Shown here piece by piece: positions 41,691 through 53,055 of a DNA stretch of 64,000 nucleotides (positions are counted from its first letter, which is position 1; each line of letters starts with the position of its first letter). Made by a program: the position numbers and the translations under genes. Below the pieces are notes generated by a model. It saw only the letters and a program-made list of their open reading frames with translations. It did no database searches and was not told the DNA's origin. Origin of the DNA: Aplidium turbinatum (taxonomy: Eukaryota > Chordata > Ascidiacea > Aplousobranchia > Polyclinidae); the NCBI GenBank assembly GCA_918807975.1, contig OU964920.1, positions 43,739,979 through 43,803,978 of the forward strand. Reading direction: 5' to 3'.

Positions 41691-43692
41691 TTACTACTTC
41701 TATTATTTTACTCTTCTTACTCTGTCAAACGAAATTAATGAGAATAGTTCACCCACCGCCATTCTTTTGCCCACCCCCCACCGTATTTTCAGTAACTTTC
41801 TTGCAATTGACTGAATGCACTAGTAGGCTAAGAGTAAGGTAGCTAATTTCCTTCTCTTGACTGCTTTTCCTAGTTGTATTATTTTTTGAATTATGCAATT
41901 CAATCTTATAAAGCTGTTATCAATTATCTGTCTATGGTTTTCAAAAAGTATTTCTCTACCAAAGCCATACTTTTCCTAGATGAGGAACTACTATGTCGAC
42001 GCAATCGATCATAGTTACATTTGGGAAGAATGTGAAAAGCGGTTTAAACATCAAGTTTGGTCAGTCAGCAAAGCAGTTCTAATAAAAAATTAAAGAGCCC
42101 AAAATGCAGATACTAAACTCATGTTCAGCAAACGTTTTGAAAACTGAACTTTCGTCATTTTCAGTTCTATGAATGTTTACAGCACAGCACTGAAAACTTT
42201 TTATTCACTAGATCTTTTTATCAACCAGAAAACTCTTACTTCACCAGAAGAAATGCAACAAACAAGCAAATGTTGTAAGAAAAGTACAAGCAATACTGAA
42301 TTTCTTGCATTCTTTATTGAAATAAATTCTTATTTATTGAATTTTCTTGTTAAAATCTTACTATTGTCATTGAAAATGGTAACTTTTGATGACCATCTGA
42401 AGGACTGTAGTTTAGGATTGTATTGTTTGCAGAAATTAAAAGGAAATGACGGTAAACCTTTATAATTTTACGTATTAAAGAAGGTAACAGTTTTCTACTA
42501 AAATAGAAGCGTAAGCATATAGAAATATACAATACAAGTTTGCAGTTTACACATATGATATTCTTTTATATTAGTATAAAAAAAGCAAAGCTGATATAAG
42601 CTTTAGGCGAATTTCTTTGATGATAAATGAATTGATAAGTACAACGGCATACAGTGTTGGAGTGGCTTGTTCTTTGAAAAATAGCTACTCACTTAACTGT
42701 AAATAAAGTGGCTGACATTCGACACGAGCACCGAACCTAAGCCTTCAGAACAGAAGGCTCATGCTTATACCAATCACTGCATCCTAGTGGAAACATGATA
42801 AAAATTTCAATCAAGTTATTCTTGGTTTTATTCGACAACACAAATTGGAATTTTTTCTTCTTGTAATTTTTCTTCTCAATTTTTTCATAAATTGTCTTTA
42901 TCACTAACTGGACGATGTTGAGCACGGTTGGCTAATGATTCGGGCTTTTATACTATTTTAAAACTCGGGTTCAATTCCCGTGTCATAAAGTCTCTGATTT
43001 TTCTGAACTGGAAGCTGTTTTATATCGAAAGTACTTTTGCTATAAAACAATATGACAAAGGACTGGTTTCACAATATAGCCTACTATTGGCCTTTTTTCT
43101 CCCTTCAGGTAAAAAAGTTAGCAAAAATTTTAACCAGGTATTGCCTCATACTTCATAACTATGTCATGAATATAACTGTGTTGGCATGTTAGCGATGATA
43201 TTTTTATAAGGTTGCATAAAAAATAATAAGTTTTATAATTTGAAGATGGCATATTGCTAAAATTACTGTTGCGTTACTGTTTTTATTTACGTTTACTCAA
43301 ATGTTGAAAATTAATATTTCTTCAACAAAAACAACGTAGCCTATCGATACAAAACGTTGAGAGACATGTAAAAACGGTTATATTTACAATCGATTACTTG
43401 ATTGTGTGTGGATGGGATAACGGAATTAAAATGTGTTGGGTTGTAAATAATTAAAAAACTATGTAAATTTTGTAGTTGCTGCCAACTTTCATTTTAACGT
43501 TTTTCATTAAATATTTTTCATTTATTTGTAAAAAAGAATTTGAACATTATTGTGACTTTCAGGAGAAAATAAATTTGTATCAAATGAGAGAGTATGACGT
43601 CATAACCACACTAAATTCAAATAAAAACTTTCATAATAAATGACAAAAGAAAAAAAGGAAATAACAACAATGGAACAATTGATCGCGCCGCT

Positions 43693-44792
43693 TCACTGGA
43701 CTGGGGTTCTCTCCATGACCTGGGGCTCAGGTTGGTCGATATAGGGGTCCATGGACATAAGTTGGGCCGCTTCTTGCTGGATTGCGCAGGTGGTCAGGCA
43801 GCAATACGTCATACAATCATTTTGGAAGGAACCAGAAATGCCCTGAAGAAGAATTTAGTTGTCAAGAAACTTTCGGTACTAAAAATAAAAAAATGATTGA
43901 AACCAATACTCATGAAGAGTCGGTGCATTCATACAATAAATACCAGTAATCACAACTATAAGATTACTCGAAGTGGAAATAAATTCCATGCATTGTATGC
44001 GATGAGAAGCTAGTGTAAAACAATCAAATTCAGCAATACATCACTGATAAAGTAACTATCTATTCCTGGCCTTTTGTTTTTGTTCCATTTACGATTGTCG
44101 AGCTTCATTTGAAGACTTGCGAACATTTTAGTTTGTATCTTTGACTTTCTTAGAACGTAATTGTGAATAAGTTTGCCATAACTTTGTATGGCAAGTCGTA
44201 CATAATGTAATGCAGCCTGCCTAACATATGACCAAGTTTTCATAATGAACATGCAACCACCGACAGATCAGCTGATATCAAATTTAATCGAAAAACGTTT
44301 ATCAGTTCTAAGAGTTTTTTTTAACAGAATTCTAAATATTGAACTTAATATCGAAATAGAACTGGTGTGAAATCAATAGTGCACTTTATAATGTTAAAGC
44401 AGTGCGCTTCCTGTACGACCAAATATGCATAATTGTAGTGGTGTGAAAATGTGAAAAAAAAAACAAGAAGGTATACTACTGTATATTAATTTGTTGAACA
44501 TTTCAGCAAATGACTCTCTTTAAAGATTTTAGCAACAACCGGTCGTGTATGTATTGCTGGACTTATAAAGTATTTCTACAATTATTCTCCCTACCATTTT
44601 ACGTCTGATCATTCCCCTCATATAAGCCCCAGCGCAGCAGGGGGCTGAGGCAAGGCCTATTGCCCACAGGACTCCGTTTTCACCCATTTTTTCAGCATTT
44701 TTCCCGAACACGAAGTATGGAGCCATGCATGAAATAATGCAAAGGCTTGTATTGTCAAAACATCCAAGGACAGTATGGTTCCAATCAGCCAT
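43693..44792 (-). CDS. PLAC8-family cysteine-rich protein a
   Basis: Two exons, 44792-44595 (198 nt) and 43842-43693 (150 nt with stop), phase 0 intron, 115 residues. Exon 1: MADWNHTVLGCFDNTSLCII, SCMAPYFVFGKNAEKMGEN, then a hydrophobic Cys-rich part WAIGLASAPCCAGAYMRGMI and RRK. Exon 2: GISGSFQNDCMTYCCLTTCA, IQQEAAQL, then a short acidic and Pro-rich tail. This is the PLAC8 (cornifelin-like) pattern: an LxxCFxxxxxC start, FGKxAExxGE, and a second Cys cluster with C..Q.E. Family members are small membrane-associated or intracellular proteins of varied roles; none can be fixed here. The homologue b lies 1 kb further upstream on the same strand with the same exon sizes, a tandem duplication. 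Confidence 0.88.
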
Positions 44793-45761
44793 TCTTAGTT
44801 TGTTGATGATTAAAAATATTAGCTATTTTGATTAATATTGATTCAACCTTCTGAAACACAAGCAAGTGGTTTGTTTGATAATGCTATGTGAACATTATCA
44901 CTAGTAGAAGTACTGTAGTAGTAGGAGTTTGCGGCAAAGAATAATTCTCACATTCACGTAATTTCGTTACGGCAAGGTGTAACAAAGTAAAACAGATTTA
45001 ACAAAATAAAGCTGCAAAGAAACCAAGAAATATGGTCTTTGAATCAAGCAGTCACCTTTACAACGAGGAGATGTTGAGTTTCCGATATGAGAACAACTTT
45101 GAACGTATGTTGCCTTTGATTCATCAACATTGCAAAAATACTACCGAGACAGCAAATTATGTCTTTTGTCATCGCTAAATCGTCTGCAAACGTTGAGTCA
45201 ATGTAAAATGACAAATTTTGTTATCCGGGTAGATTTTGTGACATATATAGAAAATGTAACAATCGCGTATTTTAAGCACATAGGTTGCACCACAAAGGAA
45301 ATACTAATTATCACAAATCATAGCAACTATAACAAGTGATGAACTGTTACGTTGTTTTTAAATCAATAAAACGACAATCTCTTATTTTTGAAATTCTATG
45401 AAAGACAACATACAATTGTGTTTAAGAGCTTTTGGTGACATCATTCATCTGATATTGTATTTGAACGAAACAACAACAAAAAATTTATCGCTTTATTCAA
45501 ATCATCTCAAATAAATTTACTGTAGTCTTTAGAGAACAAGATTAATTTAATTGTATAACAAACTACTTCTTCCACAGCTTTAAATGTTTTTTTCTTGAGC
45601 ACGGTTAAAAAGCGTTTAAAAATAAACCTGTTTGCAAAGGCATATCAAAAGTGAAAGTTTGTTTTTAAATCCATTGATGCTGTTCTGCTGACAAAACACT
45701 TAAATCGTTCCACAGTGTTCTTTTATTTACAAAAACAAACGTAACAATTGACGACGACCCT
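44793..45761. other. Spacer between PLAC8 genes
   Basis: No further exon. 45110-45230 is a worn P90 palindrome (GAGACAGCAAATTATGTC, GCAAACGTTGAGTCAATGTA, TTTTGTTATCCGGGTA). The promoter of gene a should lie just above 44793, but no clear TATA box was found. Confidence 0.4.
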
Positions 45762-46991
45762 TCAATGCACTGGGGTTCTCTCCATAACTTGGGGTTCAGG
45801 TTGGTCTAAGTAGGGATCCATGGACTGTATCTGGGCCGCTTCTTGCTGAATGGCACAGATAGGGGCACAGCAATACGTTATGCAATCGCTCAAGCAGGAT
45901 CCTTGTATTCCCTGAAATAAAAATTATTTTAAAAAAATTACAAAGGGTTCAAAAATCAATTAACTTTGCTCTAGTTAGACTATTTTCCGAAAAGTTACCG
46001 TACTTCGAAAATTTGAGTAAAATCATAATTGTAATTATTAGCACGTACGCTGACTTGCACTGAATACTTAAAACAAAATACTCTCTAAATTATGTGTATT
46101 TGTCACATGCAAACCTCTGCCCGGTGAATTGGCTGAAAACTCAGACAAACTGAACTAGAAGAAAGTTAAGCTCTGTACTTTCCTGATATGATATCATTGC
46201 TTCAATAAGATGTATGTATGATACCATCTTATTGTCTTATAACATCTTATTATTTTATAACATAATATTATAACATCTTATAAACACCACAGCATGGTGT
46301 GAAACTAAGATAGGATTGGGTAACAATGGATAGAGACTGGGTGATAATTGGGTGGGCATGGGGCAATAATCAAAAGGGAAGGGAAGTAAAAATTAAGTAG
46401 AGATGAAATCTTAAAATCTTAGTTCGTAGACCAGCTAACGATTTAACGAGAAATTTTGAACTTGCTAAAAGTAAATTAGAACTATAAATATGAAGTCATA
46501 ATTATTTTCGCAATAAAAATTATACCAAAGACAGGCAAGACACAACAATAACACAGGGTTGAGCATTACAACAGTATATTACATATTTACAAATAGTTCA
46601 ACATTCAAACGTTTTCGACTTAACTTAAGTCCTCATCAGGAATCTGTAAATTATTGTTGTGTCTTGCCTGTCTTTGGTATAAAAAAGCAAACTCTCTCCC
46701 GAAACTACAATAAAAATTATGTTCACAACTTCTGAAAAGCCTTATATTTTATAATTGTTATATAGGCCTAGTCTGTTTTATAATTATTCTTACCAGTTTA
46801 CGTCGGATCATTCCCCTCATGTACGCCCCTACACAACACGGGGCCGATGCAAGACCAATGGCCCACAAAACCGGGTTTTCACCCATCTTTTCAGCAGTTT
46901 TTCCAAATACAAAGTAGGGTGCAAAGCATGTAATGATGCACAGGCTGCAGTTATCAAAGCAACTAAGCGGAGTACGGTCCCATTCACCCAT
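45762..46991 (-). CDS. PLAC8-family cysteine-rich protein b
   Basis: Two exons of exactly the same sizes as gene a: 46991-46794 and 45911-45762, 115 residues. Exon 1: MGEWDRTPLSCFDNCSLCII, TCFAPYFVFGKTAEKMGENP, WAIGLASAPCCVGAYMRGMI. Exon 2: GIQGSCLSDCITYCCAPICA, IQQEAAQIQSMDPY, tail EPQVMERTPVH. It has extra Cys residues (NCS, GSC, CAPIC) compared with gene a. The intron (45912-46793) carries the 161-bp inverted-repeat element with a hammerhead-like core. Conserved splice positions and high protein similarity indicate tandem duplication; both look intact. Confidence 0.88.
46521..46681 (-). mobile_element. 161-bp inverted-repeat element with hammerhead-like core
   Basis: Perfect 31-bp inverted ends (TATACCAAAGACAGGCAAGA... 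and ...TCTTGCCTGTCTTTGGTATA). On the minus strand it contains CTGATGA (46639-46633), a stem II GACTTA/TAAGTC, GAAA (46616-46613) and a short AACGT/ATGTT stem III: the order of a hammerhead. The nucleotide at the cleavage position appears to be G, so activity is doubtful. This hammerhead plus inverted ends recalls the ends of Penelope-like elements. Confidence 0.55.
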
Positions 46992-47339
46992 TTTAAATTG
47001 TTTCTTTTAACAGTTATTGACTTTTTGACTAAAGAAGGATTATGTTTTCTGTAACTCAAATGAGTGCCTTGTATTAGTCTACGGACATTACCATTGTAGT
47101 TTTGTAATAGAAAACACTATTTCTTGTCATCTGAAAGTCTTTATGCATCTAGTTTTAATCTCATGAGCAACTGCAAAATGTAAGCATAATTACAATGAGT
47201 CCAGGTGCAAAACGATCAAACTGCCAAAACCAACTTTTCGAGTAGCCTAAAATGAAAATTAAGTTTGAGATTGATCGTTTTGTGGCTGAACCCTGTTACT
47301 TTAAAGCCTTATGTTTTGACAGATAATGATCGTTTTACC
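46992..47339. other. Region upstream of PLAC8 gene b
   Basis: Expected promoter region; no exon, SINE or clear core promoter recognised. Confidence 0.3.
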
Positions 47340-47515
47340 GCAAAAAGATGCTTGTTTGTTTGTTTGTTTGTTTATCTTTATCCTGCATTGCGGGAAAGCG
47401 GACTTGAGCGCTATGCATCGGTGTACGCCTTCCGACATACACCTGACCCACGCTGCAGCCGACGGCAATGTCTGTTTCCGGTTGTCTACTCTACTTATGA
47501 CAACGGGAGATGGTA
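47340..47515 (-). repeat. Probable LINE or SINE 3' end with a CAAA tail
   Basis: GC-rich body (CGGTGTACGCCTTCCGACAT, CCGACGGCAATGTCTG) ending, on the minus strand, in five or so CAAA units (47347-47370). The body is more GC-rich than its flanks. Family unknown. Confidence 0.4.
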
Positions 47516-47869
47516 AAATTTAAAAATCACAAATAATGGAGTTTGATCGTTGTCCACCTGGACTCTTCAATAAAATATTAACAAGAATTATCAAAAAGTT
47601 TCTTCCAAATGTAGCTAAAATATCTCAAAAGCTTAGTCGTTTGATAATTTCTAAGTTCTACTTGCCACCTCATACAGTTGTACTGTTCTGACAACAGTCA
47701 CAAGTGATCCAACTGATGGAAATGTCACAACTGATAGAAACAGCGCCTCATGAAAACATACATTGTAACATGTAACAACTGTTACAAAGCATTGTAATTA
47801 TTGCGATAAACGTGCTTCCTGTTCATAAGACATCTGCGGCTCACGATTAGTTTGCATGGTAGCGTTGGC

Positions 47870-48350
47870 AGGAGGTCCAGGGGTACTTCTAAACTTGGAC
47901 CCCGAGATGATTTTAGGGGCTTGAAATTTTTCAAAGAAACCCGAAACAGCGGCGTAGCCAACATAAATTTCAAGGGGAGGGCAAAAAATTATTTTTGCAC
48001 AAGTAAGTGAACCCTGCAGTGAGTCATCGTAGGTAGACTATCACAAGGGGTGTTGGGAGACTCCTCTAAAAAAATTTGAGAAATTACCTTAAAATTGAGC
48101 ATTGTAAGAGTAATTTCAGTCGAAATCAATAATCACACTTTGTGAAATAATGCTGTAACAATTTCATTTAAAATATTTCAGATGGGAGGGGGGTAAATTG
48201 CCTCTCCCTTGACTACACCCCTGGCTAGGAAGCTTGAAGAAACTACCTCGTATTCTTTAAACATTGTGCGGTTTTCCTAGAAGTGTCTTCATTTGAGGGC
48301 TAAGTATCTCATTGGTGCCGGGCCCAAATTATCTATTCAACGGCCCTGGT
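47870..48350. repeat. Family G repeat interrupted by a CAGTGGCGTAGCC-type element
   Basis: 47870-47945 and 48230-48350 are the two halves of a family G repeat in reverse (CCCCGAGATGATTTTAGGGG; CCGGGCCCAAATTATC). Between them, 47948-48232 starts GCGGCGTAGCCAAC and ends TGACTACACCCCTGGC, a diverged hAT MITE. Confidence 0.5.
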
Positions 48351-48359
48351 TTTGTAACA

Positions 48360-51300
48360 TTGATCGAAAAATTTAGTTTATGAATATAGCCTAGCTCAAA
48401 ATAATGCATAACTCGTCAGCTTACGTTTGAATATAGCAATGAACATAACGTCTTTTAACTAACCTAGTTAGCTGCTTAGGTTTATCAAAGTCCAAATACA
48501 GTGCTATTACAGATGGCCTTCTTTAAAGTGACTTTAGTTTTTTTCCATGCTGACATAGGACCAGCTAGACTGCTCAACGTCCGCTAAATAAATGTCGGAC
48601 AGTTGGGATATGATTTCAAGCACTTTTGTTTGTATCGTGGTCGACAGGGGTTGCCAAGGCAGTTTTCAATAAACAATGAGACAACACGTCCTTAGAGTTA
48701 AAAAATCTTGTATTTTCTCATTGATACAACATAAGATGATGTTAAATCGTCGAAAAAATACCAAGTTTGTTCAATTCAAGTACGACACAAGACAAAAGTT
48801 TGGTCGTTAACAAAGAAATGTTTCGTTGCAAAGCTATGGACAAAAGCATTGTGGCTTACTGTGTTGTAAAAAATATGTTCTTTTGGAACACAAACTCAAG
48901 CAATTGATTAATGGTATTCTACATGTTTACGTCGTTTAAATTAACAACAACGTTGAATATCAATCAAAGGAAATCTTTAAAGATCTTTGTGTATTTTGTG
49001 CGATGCGGTACACCTATTGAGTTTTCAACATTAATAGGAGGGCGCTGTAATGTAATATCACTATCAGAAGCCTTTGAATCTCATTCCGTTTTTAACCAAA
49101 GCCTTTGTTTTCATTGCCTACAAATACAATACAAAGAAATCTGGGAATCGTGTATGGCCTAATCGAAGCCTACTCTTCAGCCCTCAACAAAACAAGAAGC
49201 AGGTTTTCTGATAACGTTGGGCCGAGAGCAGTTGAGAGAATAATTTGAGATTGTTACCAAATAGAGACATCGGGTCCCACACGCAACACACCATCAAAAG
49301 CAAAATATCGCCCCAGAGAAGGGAAAATTACTCGCAACTTCATTTAGAAAAAAGTTAGTTCTTTACCAAAATCATGTTGACTCTAAAAAACAGTAATTCG
49401 ACATGAATGCAAACATATCATTCAGGAATCTACGCAATGTGTCTTCAGTTCCTGATCCCTGTTGGAAGATCCCGCTCACCTAAATTCATCTGGGGCGAGT
49501 CCAAAATATACTCTAACATCTTGTTCACGATACTTTTTGGGTAAAAAAGCACCCGGTTCTGTGTACGAACAAAGCGATAAGATCAAGCAACGATGGTTCC
49601 ACTCTTGGTGCGCGCAGTTAAGCATTCGTCTTAAGAAACATTCCCTTCAGCGGTACCTAGCAGATGGAATCGTTTACAGAGAGTGACACTTTAACAACAA
49701 ACGGAAACTTTAAACTGCAGACCTCGGTAACTCCAGTTCAGTTGTTTTTATTTCTGACCATCACAGAGAAAACAACATTGCAAAGGTATAAAAAAAAGAT
49801 TAAAGCGAAAAAACTCGAACGTTAAAACGTGCTTGAGACTGATTAGCCTAATGTAATTAGCCTAAGCACAAAGAAACTTGGCACGGTTCCAACACTTTCA
49901 GAAAGATTGAAGATAAATAAAAAATAAATATATCAATCGTTTACAATCTATGCGTAGCCTATATTGCCATGACTGTAAGCATCAGCCATCATTATAAAGA
50001 TCACACTGTCAACTAAAACCTGGGACTTTTACTTTAAATGTGTATCGAGTTGAAGCAATCTGCTAATCTTCGTGTCCACCATCGAGTGGCTGTTGATTTA
50101 ATTGTTTCATTTAGTCGCAGTCGCGTGCACTTATTGGTAGTCGAACAGACGTCGATCGAGCGCCGACTCTCCCCCACCCAGTCAAGCATTGCAGTGAGAA
50201 GTAAAGTAAAAGAAACCAGTTGGCAGAGACTCAAACTCATGTAGAACTGATCTTCTATTTTGGATTTTTTTAAACTGACATGTTGACCTGCGTTCCCATA
50301 TCAGCGTTGGCTGTGCCTATTGCTTGGTTTACAGCAAGAATGAAGATCTGTTTATGTTGAACCGATGTTTTAGAACGTTAAAATAACACTGCACTGTTGT
50401 TTCTGTTTAGTCAATTTATCACAACAACGGCTGCTTAAATAAGCGCGATTTTTCATACTACAACACTAAGCTAGCCGATATGAGAGGCTTGAGTGCTTGT
50501 TTGAAAATTTGTCTGACGATCTGTTTGAAACATTTAAATGTCTATCTCAAACCACAAACACAAGCCAATATTACACTGGTGGTGTCTAAATATGTCGTCA
50601 CAGTTGGAAACAACTAAATCTGATTTATGACCTTCTGTATGATATACAATACACTATCTGTTCTGTGCCCACGTACGTTATTTTGTATGCTTCTAGAAAT
50701 GTTACATTGGTATTCGGTAATACAAACCACTGTATGTCTATCTTCTGTAGCGCGTTTATTTTATGTTATGCTATCTCACAATGACAACTCAGTTTGTTTC
50801 ACTATTTTTTTCATTAATATTTTAAGAGCCAATATCTGAAAAAGCGCGTTGAAAAAGTCTAGTTTCAAGATTACATTGATGAACAATGAAGTTCTTTCGG
50901 AAGCCCTGGTTTAAATAAAGGTTTCCATACTAACTTAAAATTCCAAGGTTGTTTCATGGAAAATTGTTTTTCTATAAAGTATGACGTCATAATCACGCAA
51001 TTCATCATTCTCACTAATTTACGTGATTCGCTGTGAAGCGTGATTTTAACATGAAAACAACACTGCCTGCTCTCGGATCTAACCCAAACAAAACTATGCG
51101 TGATTGTTTCTTCAAATAGAAACTGACACACGCCACAGATTCAAGAGGATAACTAAAAAAGCTCATCAAGTCTTATAAAAGACTTGAAACATAATCATAC
51201 AATTACATAATTTGTAACTGTTTATGCGCACCAAGCAACGAAAAATTGCGTTTATGTCGCCGTTCCGATCATTTTTAACGTTTTAACCACGTAAAAAGAA

Positions 51301-51585
51301 GAACATCTTTTAGATGAGAAGTAATTAGATCGATTAATCTTTCAAATATTTGTGATATTTTAACAACTACAAATAGATTGTGTGAAAATTGTCACAAAGC
51401 AAAAGTTGTTTTTGTCATCAGCGAGCATTGCTTGCTTGGACAAGCATTTGCGCGGAGAGTTTCTGGAAACAAACCATGATGCTGTAAAATTTGCTATTCA
51501 AAAAAAAGCCTTTCTCCTTAGTATTTATGGTGTTAATATCAAAACTTTCTGTGTTTTTGAAACGGTTAAAACATAAAAGCTTCTA
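48360..51585. other. Long stretch without a supported gene
   Basis: Only SINE scraps were seen: 49640-49790 (CCTTCAGCGGTACCTAGCAG, and a family D ending TTGTTTTTATTTCTGACCAT) and 50060-50090 (CTTCGTGTCCACC, family B). The short open frames show no conserved motif. Confidence 0.35.
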
Positions 51586-51712
51586 TGCAGTAGCTTTGCC
51601 AGGAGTACAAGAGGTACGTTTAGCAGGGGGTCCAGGAGGTACGGTTGGACTCAATCGCAGGGTGATTTTAGAATCCCCGGGCATTTCTAAGGAACCCGAG
51701 ACCAGTGCCGGT

Positions 51713-52026
51713 CTTAGGGTATTTCGGGCCCTGTGTGGAATATGCTTTGCGGGCCCCAATGACAATGATCCAATTCAGTAGCGTAGCTATAGGTACTTTG
51801 AAAGGGGAGGGGGGTTTGACGGCCGAGGGGCGAAGCCTCATGGCGTGTTCGCCAAAGGCGACACCCAGCGATAGGGGATATGGGGGTCCTCCCCCAGAAA
51901 TTTTTGAAAAATTACTTTGAATTTGGTGCATTCTGTGAGCATGTTCAACAAAAATTACTTCATTTTCTGAGTAAATTGCGGGCCCTGTGCGATCGCACGG
52001 TTTGTACACCCCAAAGACCGGCACTG
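51713..52026. mobile_element. hAT-type element with nested MITE
   Basis: Ends CAGTGCCGGTCTTAGGG and CCCCAAAGACCGGCACTG; target-site duplication CCGAGAC(C) on both sides (51706-51713, 52027-52034). Inside, from 51777, is a CAGTAGCGTAGC member of the CAGTGGCGTAGCC family. The preceding 51590-51712 is a family G fragment. 52035-53055 beyond holds nothing recognised. Confidence 0.7.
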
Positions 52027-53055
52027 CCGAGACCTTAAAAAAATATCACATTATCTTATGTGTTTGTGTTAAACTTATTTTGTTTAGAGATGACCTCGAA
52101 GTTTAGGAGAAAATAAGCCTATTTGCATTTTAATGATTTTACCAGCATTTTCTCCTCGCTTGTAATCGTGCTTTTCCTATTGTTCGAAGTATTTGCTTTG
52201 TTCGATAGTTTTAAGTAAAGAATACAAAATTAAAGCTATCCAAATCAATCCGAAAAATGAAACTTTAAAGTAATCTCAAGTTTCTTTTTTTCTTGCTCTG
52301 CAGAGGTCCCCTAAGGTCAAAACAGTTGTCGTCTGTCTGCAGTTAACCGAATGCCTTTTTAGGCATTTTGTTTTAACTTATAAATAAGAATTTTAAAGTC
52401 ATTTAATTTTCACTTTGTGTGGAGCTACATGTGCTTGAGAGGTTCCGGGAGAGGTTGGCAGGTTGCTGATCTTTTTGTTTTCAATTCATATACATACACC
52501 TAATAAACATGCAAATGTTTAATCATAGCTTGAAGCTAAAATGTTGGTTTTATGATCTCTCGGCTGATTGTGCCTTGTATTTCTGATAGCCTAAATTTCG
52601 AAAAACTAAACTTCAAAAGTGCGACTGCTATCTCTCAATACTGCAAAGCTGCTGGTTTCATTTTCATAAATGACAAAGTCTTTTAGTGTTGCCAGATTTT
52701 CAATGTTATTAGCGTGATGGCGCGAAACTTTTCGGTGGCCCTGACCTAATAATAAGAATGTCCACTTCTGAGGCGGTTTGATGCCTTGTCAGGCCACGCC
52801 AAAGATTTTTTAATTGATACTGCGCCTCTTTATCGGAATAAACCTGACACTGTTTACTTCGTGAAGCGCTGAGAGCAACGCATATTTGCAATATATACAA
52901 CGCTATATGAAAACGCAAATGTTATTGTTAACCTCCAAAAAGTAATTCATTGTTTGCAATGTCACCAGTAATACTGGTGGCACAAAATATACACAGAAGC
53001 TATATTTACCAAGTAGGCCTACCCAAACATTGTAGTTGAATGAGTTTCGCTTTTA

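Noticed and set aside
42925-42995. tRNA gene around GGGTTCAATTCCCGTG
   Set aside because: The T-arm-like part is good, but no matching acceptor stem or anticodon arm was found; at most a SINE or pseudo-tRNA.
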